Source: Fenollaria massiliensis
GTDB taxonomy: Bacteria > Bacillota > Clostridia > Tissierellales > Peptoniphilaceae
Assembly: GCF_000312505.2 (NCBI RefSeq)
Contig: NZ_HG326226.1
Location: forward strand, 238,227 to 302,226
Reading direction: 5' to 3'
Length of the DNA stretch: 64,000 nt
In this document: piece by piece, positions 59,473 to 64,000 of the stretch
Layout: every line of letters starts with the position of its first letter
How positions within the stretch are numbered: position 1 is the stretch's first letter
Made by a program: the position numbers and the translations under genes
Notes under the pieces: generated by a model
Database searches by the model: none
What the model saw: only the letters and a program-made list of their open reading frames with translations
Told to the model about the DNA's origin: nothing

Positions 59473-60666
59473 ATGATACAATCACTCGCGTTTATCCTAT
59501 TACTCGGTCTAATCATGGCTGAGCTATCAAAACGGCTTAAGCTGCCACGCATAGTCGGCATGCTATTTACAGGGATTCTCTTAGGTCCCTTCGTACTAAA
59601 TCTCTTAGACCCAAAAATCCTATCGATTTCGGCTGAACTAAGGCAAATTGCTCTACTCATCATTCTGATCAAGGCAGGACTATCCTTGGACTTAAGCGAC
59701 TTAAAAAAAGCAAGCAGACCAGCACTTTTACTAAGTTTTTTGCCAGCGACCTTCGAAATTTTGGGCTATGCACTTCTTGCACCCATTTTGCTAAAAATTC
59801 GTGCCATTGACGCCTTGCTTATGGGCGCCGTACTAAGCGCAGTCTCACCTGCAGTCGTTGTGCCTCGTATGTCCATGCTCATGGATGAGGGCTTCGGCAC
59901 AAAAAAAGCCATACCGCAAATGATTATGGCGGGCGCATCCATGGACGACATCTACGTAATTGTTCTATTTACAAGCTTTTTAGGCATGGCAATGGGTAAA
60001 GGCGTTGACCTAAGTAAATTCGCCGCGATCCCCATCAGCATAGTCTTAGGCATAGCAATAGGCGCGGTCTTTGGGCTTGTATCGAGCTTTGTCTTTGAAA
60101 AATCATTTTCGAAAAAACATTTAATAAGAAATAGCATGAAAGCTCTAATCATCATGGCACTAAGCTTTTTACTAGTTGCAATCGAGGGACTACTTAAGGA
60201 AAAAGTCGCAATTTCCTCGCTTATAGCCGTCGTGACCATGGCGATGACCATCAGAATAAAGAGTGTGGAGAGCGTTTCTTCGAGACTGTCGTCAAAATTC
60301 GCTAAGCTTTGGATAGCCGCCGAGATCATGCTTTTTGTGCTTGTTGGCGCTGAGGTCGACATACGCTACACACTAGACGCTGGGCTCATGGCTGTCGTCA
60401 TGATATTTGCAGCGCTTGCATTTAGAACAGTCGGGGTAATCATCTCAACCGCAGGTACTGGACTTAATAAGAAGGAAAAACTATTCACAGTTTTTAGCTA
60501 CTTGCCAAAGGCGACAGTGCAAGCGGCGATAGGCTCAGTGCCACTAGCTATGGGACTTGAAAGCGGCAAGATAATTTTATCAGTCGCAGCACTTGCGATA
60601 CTTATAACAGCGCCATTAGGAGCGACGCTCATGGATTTAAGCTACAAAAAATTTCTTGAGAAATAA
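59473..60666 (+). CDS. cation:proton antiporter (CPA/NhaP type) under fluoride control
   Basis: 397 residues, about 12 membrane helices. Signatures of the CPA family: LPRIVGMLFTGILLGP near the start, AVSPAVVVPRMSML and GASMDDIYVIVLF (the DD pair of the ion site), and LVGAEVDIRY. Antiporters of this kind are a known class of fluoride-riboswitch target besides CrcB/Fluc and CLC-F. Transport of Na+ or of F- cannot be told apart by sequence. AAAGGAG at 59460-59466 precedes the ATG. It ends before a strong bidirectional terminator. Confidence 0.88.
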   Translation: MIQSLAFILLLGLIMAELSKRLKLPRIVGMLFTGILLGPFVLNLLDPKILSISAELRQIALLIILIKAGLSLDLSDLKKASRPALLLSFLPATFEILGYALLAPILLKIRAIDALLMGAVLSAVSPAVVVPRMSMLMDEGFGTKKAIPQMIMAGASMDDIYVIVLFTSFLGMAMGKGVDLSKFAAIPISIVLGIAIGAVFGLVSSFVFEKSFSKKHLIRNSMKALIIMALSFLLVAIEGLLKEKVAISSLIAVVTMAMTIRIKSVESVSSRLSSKFAKLWIAAEIMLFVLVGAEVDIRYTLDAGLMAVVMIFAALAFRTVGVIISTAGTGLNKKEKLFTVFSYLPKATVQAAIGSVPLAMGLESGKIILSVAALAILITAPLGATLMDLSYKKFLEK

Positions 60667-60710
60667 GCTAGCAGTAAAACCAATATATTAAATTAAATAC
60701 AATAAAACAA

Positions 60711-60736
60711 GGGCATATGGTTTAGACCATATGCCC
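60711..60736. terminator. bidirectional terminator
   Basis: GGGCATATGG (60711-60720) pairs perfectly with CCATATGCCC (60727-60736). It lies between convergent genes; T-rich sequence follows on both strands, best on the minus strand. Confidence 0.88.
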
Positions 60737-60756
60737 ATTCTTATGCAAAAAATTCT

Positions 60757-61458
60757 TTATATTTCTACTGAAGGATTATTTATATCCAATATATGAACAG
60801 CCACTTCCGCATTTAAGTACTTTGCCAAATTTTCCTTCAAAAACTCAAGAGCACCTTCAAGCGCATCATATCTATCAGGATCAACGAGTTCCATAATCAT
60901 GAAAGCGTTCTTAGTATCCTCAGTAATCATGGTTCTTATGCCATCACGCCAGTTAAAGCATCTGCAGATAGCGCCCTTGTCGTCCTTGTAGCAAAGTTCG
61001 CCCTCATAAGTTTCAGACGGATCCTCGCCGATAGCTTGAAATTCATCGCCACCCTCAGTGATAGTTAATTTTAAATCGCCAACGAACTTATCAGAGTCCT
61101 CAGCACCGCATGGAAGCGCAAACTTAAGCGATGCAGCGTTATAAATGTCAACCAAAGTATTAATCGAGCCAACGATGTTGCCCTTAGAAAGTCTCTTTAA
61201 AAGCGCTTCAATCGAGCATCTTGCGCCTTTTTTAGTCTTAAACTTCTTGTAAGCCTCTCTCCAAACAGCTATCTCTTTATTCTCACTAAGCTGTCCAGCT
61301 ACAAGATATTTTTCCGCCTCATCATTCGCATCAAGTAGCATCTTTTTTACTTCAATCGGGCTTTCGTCCGAATTTTCCATATTCTTAATCAAAATTACCC
61401 CAAGCTTCGCCTCAGGAAATAATTCAAAAAAGCTTTTGTCCGCTATAAATTTACTCAT
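60757..61458 (-). CDS. B3/B4 tRNA-binding domain protein
   Basis: 233 residues from ATG 61458, which has AAGGAGGA just upstream; a longer frame start at 61548 lies beyond the promoter and is rejected. The B3/B4 domain of phenylalanyl-tRNA synthetase beta chain stands alone here, as in many Firmicutes: RCSIEALLKRLSKGNIVGSINTLVDIYNAASLKFALPCGAED. In the synthetase this domain edits mischarged Tyr-tRNA(Phe), and free-standing versions are thought to act in tRNA or amino-acid quality control. Confidence 0.88.
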   Translation of the reverse strand: MSKFIADKSFFELFPEAKLGVILIKNMENSDESPIEVKKMLLDANDEAEKYLVAGQLSENKEIAVWREAYKKFKTKKGARCSIEALLKRLSKGNIVGSINTLVDIYNAASLKFALPCGAEDSDKFVGDLKLTITEGGDEFQAIGEDPSETYEGELCYKDDKGAICRCFNWRDGIRTMITEDTKNAFMIMELVDPDRYDALEGALEFLKENLAKYLNAEVAVHILDINNPSVEI

Positions 61459-61491
61459 TTCTTCCTCCTTAAATATTTTCTCGTTGTACTT

Positions 61492-61520
61492 ATTATAACA
61501 TAAAGAGACGTTATTTGCAA
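61492..61520 (-). promoter_or_regulatory. promoter of the B3/B4 gene
   Basis: Minus strand TTGCAA (61520-61515), 17 bases, TATAAT (61497-61492). Confidence 0.8.
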
Positions 61521-61549
61521 AACCATGTTTATAGTATAGCCAAAACACT

Positions 61550-61690
61550 TCGCATTCAAATTGTTTATATAACTCGTTCGCTTCTCGGCAATACTCACGT
61601 ACGCTTAGTACGTTCCGTTTGCCTCAAAGCTCCACTTCGTCCTATAATTCAATTTGTTCTGCGAAGTTTAGTATCCGTACTTATATATAA
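61550..61690 (+). repeat. B-module intergenic repeat
   Basis: CTCGTTCGCTTCTCGGCAATACTC, a GTAC...GTAC hairpin (about 61599-61613), GCCTCAAAGCTCCACTTCGTC. Related to 42170-42300 and reversed at 57765-57860. Confidence 0.75.
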
Positions 61691-61711
61691 AATGTTTTCG
61701 GCACCCAATGG

Positions 61712-61765
61712 ATATGTAAAATGAAAAATAAGGGGAATTTTCCCCTTATTTTTCAGTCAAGTTTA
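61712..61765. repeat. 54-bp hairpin repeat, left of the AAA gene
   Basis: A near-perfect ~15-bp stem (GAAAAATAAGGGGAA / TTCCCCTTATTTTTC). It covers the stop of the AAA/DUF4143 gene and probably acts as its terminator. Direct partner at 63090-63143. Confidence 0.85.
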
Positions 61766-63016
61766 TAAACTTAAGCTGTTTTCATCCAAAAGGAAATCAT
61801 ATAAACTCATGCTGACAATGCCATTGTCATCTCTATTAGGCTTAATAACGTCTTTAACTATAATTATTTTCTTAAAAGAATCATTAATATTAAGAAGGGA
61901 GCTTTTTTCTTGTCTTATCTTTGAATCGCTTGACAGGCTATATGCGGACTGTATATAATATTTGAGACTTCCTTTATTGGCGATGAAATCGACTTCTAGA
62001 CGCTTCTTTTCAAAATTGCCGCTTTTATTCTTTTCCTTTGTCTCAACCATACCTACATCAACCACAAAACCTCTTGCTCTAAGCTCGTTGTATACTATAT
62101 TTTCCATCAAATGAGTTTCTTCAATTTGTCTAAATTCAAGCTTTGCATTTCTTAGGCCAATATCTTCAAAGTAATATTTAAGCGGAGTGCCTATATATTT
62201 TCTGCCCTTGACATCATATCTATTGACTTCGTTAATCAAAAAAGATTCTTCAAGGTAAGTGATGTAATTTTTTATAGTATTCATGCTAATGTCTGACTTT
62301 AATGAGCTTTTAAAAGTGTCTGCAATTTTCGATGGATTTGAAAGAGAGCCAACGCTTGAGGCTAAAACCTTGATTAAGTCGTCCATCTCTTGCACTTTCT
62401 CTATATTATAGCGTTCCTTGATGTCTTTTAAATAAGTTTCTTCGAATAAATTTTCAAGATACTTCACCTTTTGCTCATCATTTTTCATTGTGGCTACAAG
62501 AGGCAGACCGCCGTATACCATGTATTCAGAAAGACCTTCGTACTTGTCACCGTCATAGACTTGCATAAACTCTTTAAAAGCAAGTGGATATATATGGATC
62601 TCGTCACCGCGGCCACGAAATTCAGTGATTATGTCTTTTGATAGAAATTTCGAATTGCTTCCAGTAACGTAAATATCAACGTTTTTTATGTGCAGTAAAG
62701 AGTTAAGTACTTCTTCAAAATCATTAAGCATTTGCACTTCATCTAAGAAGACGTAGTAAGCGTCATCATCTAGTATAGAGCTTTCTATAAAGTCAAGAAT
62801 AGTGTCTGAATCTCTATATTGCTTATTTTTTCTTTGATCCAAAGAAATTTCAATTATATGATCTTCACTAATATTGTTTTCTAGTAAATAGCTCTTAAAT
62901 ATTTCAAACAATAGATATGATTTTCCGCTTCGTCTAAGTCCTGTTATAACCTTAATTAAGCCATTATGCATCCTAACTATCAAATCATTTAAGTACTTGT
63001 CCCTTGAAATTCTCAT
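61763..63016 (-). CDS. AAA_14/DUF4143 ATPase
   Basis: 417 residues. Walker A GLRRSGKS (about 26-33), Walker B YYVFLDEVQ, sensor-like VTGSNSKFLS, then a winged-helix part and the DUF4143 domain with EVDFIANKG near 345-360, a nuclease-like fold whose DxExK residues are only partly seen. Such single-gene ATPases are frequent and mobile in anaerobic bacteria; their function is unknown. The gene has a consensus promoter and is flanked by 54-bp hairpin repeats. Confidence 0.85.
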   Translation of the reverse strand: MRISRDKYLNDLIVRMHNGLIKVITGLRRSGKSYLLFEIFKSYLLENNISEDHIIEISLDQRKNKQYRDSDTILDFIESSILDDDAYYVFLDEVQMLNDFEEVLNSLLHIKNVDIYVTGSNSKFLSKDIITEFRGRGDEIHIYPLAFKEFMQVYDGDKYEGLSEYMVYGGLPLVATMKNDEQKVKYLENLFEETYLKDIKERYNIEKVQEMDDLIKVLASSVGSLSNPSKIADTFKSSLKSDISMNTIKNYITYLEESFLINEVNRYDVKGRKYIGTPLKYYFEDIGLRNAKLEFRQIEETHLMENIVYNELRARGFVVDVGMVETKEKNKSGNFEKKRLEVDFIANKGSLKYYIQSAYSLSSDSKIRQEKSSLLNINDSFKKIIIVKDVIKPNRDDNGIVSMSLYDFLLDENSLSL

Positions 63017-63061
63017 AATATCACCTCCATAAATATATGGTCAATACCTTTACTTATCTAT

Positions 63062-63090
63062 ATTATAATAGATTTAGAAAGCATAGTCAA
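63062..63090 (-). promoter_or_regulatory. promoter of the AAA/DUF4143 gene
   Basis: Minus strand TTGACT (63090-63085), 17 bases, TATAAT (63067-63062). GGAGGTGAT precedes the ATG. Confidence 0.85.
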
Positions 63091-63143
63091 TATGCAAAAT
63101 GAAAATTAGGGGGAATTTTCCCCTTAATTTTCAGTCAAATTTA
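63090..63143. repeat. 54-bp hairpin repeat, upstream of the AAA gene
   Basis: Matches 61712-61765 with a handful of substitutions; the stem is kept (GAAAATTAGGGGG / CCCCTTAATTTTC). The rest of 63144-63342 is AT-rich with possible TATAAT boxes. Confidence 0.85.
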
Positions 63144-63342
63144 TTAAAAATACTTTCCAAAGTGTAAGACATGTCTTGATAAATAAGACAAAAGACCAAG
63201 AATTGTATATTATTTATTGTAATCATAGCATAAATATATTATAATGAAAGTATAATGAATGAAAATAATAGCTATAAATAATTATAAAATTTACTACTCG
63301 TTTAAGCGTGTCAAATACTTATTAAATAGAGAGGTTAAAAGA

Positions 63343-64000
63343 ATGAAAAAATATAAAAAAAGAAATTTAAATTATTTTATACTTACATTGATAAGTATTT
63401 TTACGAGTACTATATTTGCTGTAGTCTTACAATTTTTTAAAGGTGATGTATTAGATAACGCAATTGCAGGCGAAACTAAAACTACTGTTAAATATGCGAT
63501 ATTATTAATTATTTTCATTTTTTGCGAAATATTGTTTTATTTTGCTTATAGGTTATTTAAAGCAAAATTTGTTGTTGGATGCACGAAACTATTAAAACAA
63601 GATATTTTTAAGGGCATAATTAATCGTAGTTATGTTGATTTTAAAGAAAGATCACAAGGAGAATATATTGCAAAATATGTGAATGAAGCTGATGCTATTA
63701 AATCTCGACATTTTGAGATGCTACCACTGTTTTGGGAAATTTTATTTAAAATAATTTTCGTCAGTGTTGCTCTTTTTGTTTTAGATTGGAGACTTGCACT
63801 AATTACTATTTTACTTCTAACTACTCCTCTTTATATTCCAAAATTATTAGAAAAAAGATTACAGAAAGCACAAAATGATTATTTGAAATCAGTTGAAGAA
63901 AATCTAGCAAAGATAAATGACTGGCTAAGTGGTTTTGAAATCATCAAAAATTTCTCCATTGAGAGACAAATTATTGATAGATTTGATGAATCAAATTTAG
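63343..64000 (+). CDS. ABC exporter, transmembrane part (cut by window end)
   Basis: 219 complete codons are inside the window. At least four membrane helices, and the typical exporter intracellular segment GEYIAKYVNEADAIKSRHFEMLP followed by LDWRLALITILLLTTPLYIPKLLEKRLQKAQ, as in ABC_membrane domains of MDR/bacteriocin-type exporters. The ATPase part lies beyond the window. GAGAGG upstream supports ATG 63343. It is not possible to name the substrate. Confidence 0.8.
   Translation, partial: MKKYKKRNLNYFILTLISIFTSTIFAVVLQFFKGDVLDNAIAGETKTTVKYAILLIIFIFCEILFYFAYRLFKAKFVVGCTKLLKQDIFKGIINRSYVDFKERSQGEYIAKYVNEADAIKSRHFEMLPLFWEILFKIIFVSVALFVLDWRLALITILLLTTPLYIPKLLEKRLQKAQNDYLKSVEENLAKINDWLSGFEIIKNFSIERQIIDRFDESNL

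Noticed and set aside
3104..64000. tRNA genes, prophage or insertion-sequence transposases
   Set aside because: No tRNA cloverleaf, integrase, transposase or phage structural gene was recognised anywhere in the window.

Overview
The window is low-GC Firmicutes DNA. The 23S/5S rRNA end, OmpR-type regulators, Pst, SecA with a SEC-C tail and SLH-anchored surface proteins all fit this. The mix of an S-layer-type giant protein, secreted papain-like proteases with lectin-like domains, CAMP-factor homologues and a UGA-containing HesB-like gene suggests an anaerobic Gram-positive coccus or relative (Tissierellia/Peptoniphilaceae-like). That placement is an inference from gene content, not a measured taxonomy.

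Layout. 1-3.1 kb: end of an rRNA operon (23S, 5S, terminator). 3.2-8.2 kb: MerR regulator, secreted stalk-domain protein, two YfjL-like membrane-anchored proteins (one truncated), and an ABC-F ribosome-protection ATPase behind a short leader peptide and hairpins. 8.3-9.9 kb: arsR-acr3 arsenite resistance. 10.0-11.9 kb: a radical SAM/DUF4130 pair of presumed DNA metabolism. 12.0-14.2 kb: DUF1538 membrane protein overlapping a double PII-like protein. 14.9-30.0 kb: one gene for a 5026-residue SLH surface protein whose core is three ~2.3-kb higher-order repeats. 30.4-42.1 kb: a secreted-protein island: a papain-like protease fused to rhodanese and two thioredoxin-like domains (minus), and on the plus strand a second papain-like protease followed by two CAMP-factor homologues; a ~90-residue C-terminal module is shared by that protease and the first CAMP protein. 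43.2-49.8 kb: complete phosphate locus pstS-pstC-pstA-pstB-phoU-phoB-phoR (minus) behind phased Pho boxes; PstS appears circularly permuted. 50.6-57.0 kb: secA-prfB (programmed frameshift)-tsaE-tsaB-rimI-tsaD. 57.9-58.4 kb: a ~540-nt probable large structured RNA on the minus strand. 58.6-60.7 kb: a HesB/IscA-like selenoprotein and a fluoride riboswitch controlling a Na+/H+ antiporter. 60.8-64.0 kb: B3/B4-domain protein, an AAA/DUF4143 ATPase flanked by near-identical hairpin repeats, and the start of an ABC exporter.

The long non-coding gaps (7.6, 14.2, 30.0, 42.2-43.2, 49.8-50.35, 57.0-57.9, 58.9-59.2, 61.5 kb) are filled by one family of modular intergenic repeats. Modules occur in both orientations and in different combinations, and two of them carry hairpins with compensatory base changes between copies. 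A ~180-bp inverted pair of these repeats brackets the whole phosphate locus.

How the genes work together: arsenite and fluoride defence, antibiotic-type ribosome protection and phosphate scavenging form a stress-response background; the surface giant, the proteases and the CAMP-factor proteins look like a host-interaction module; and secA-prfB-tsa is core housekeeping.
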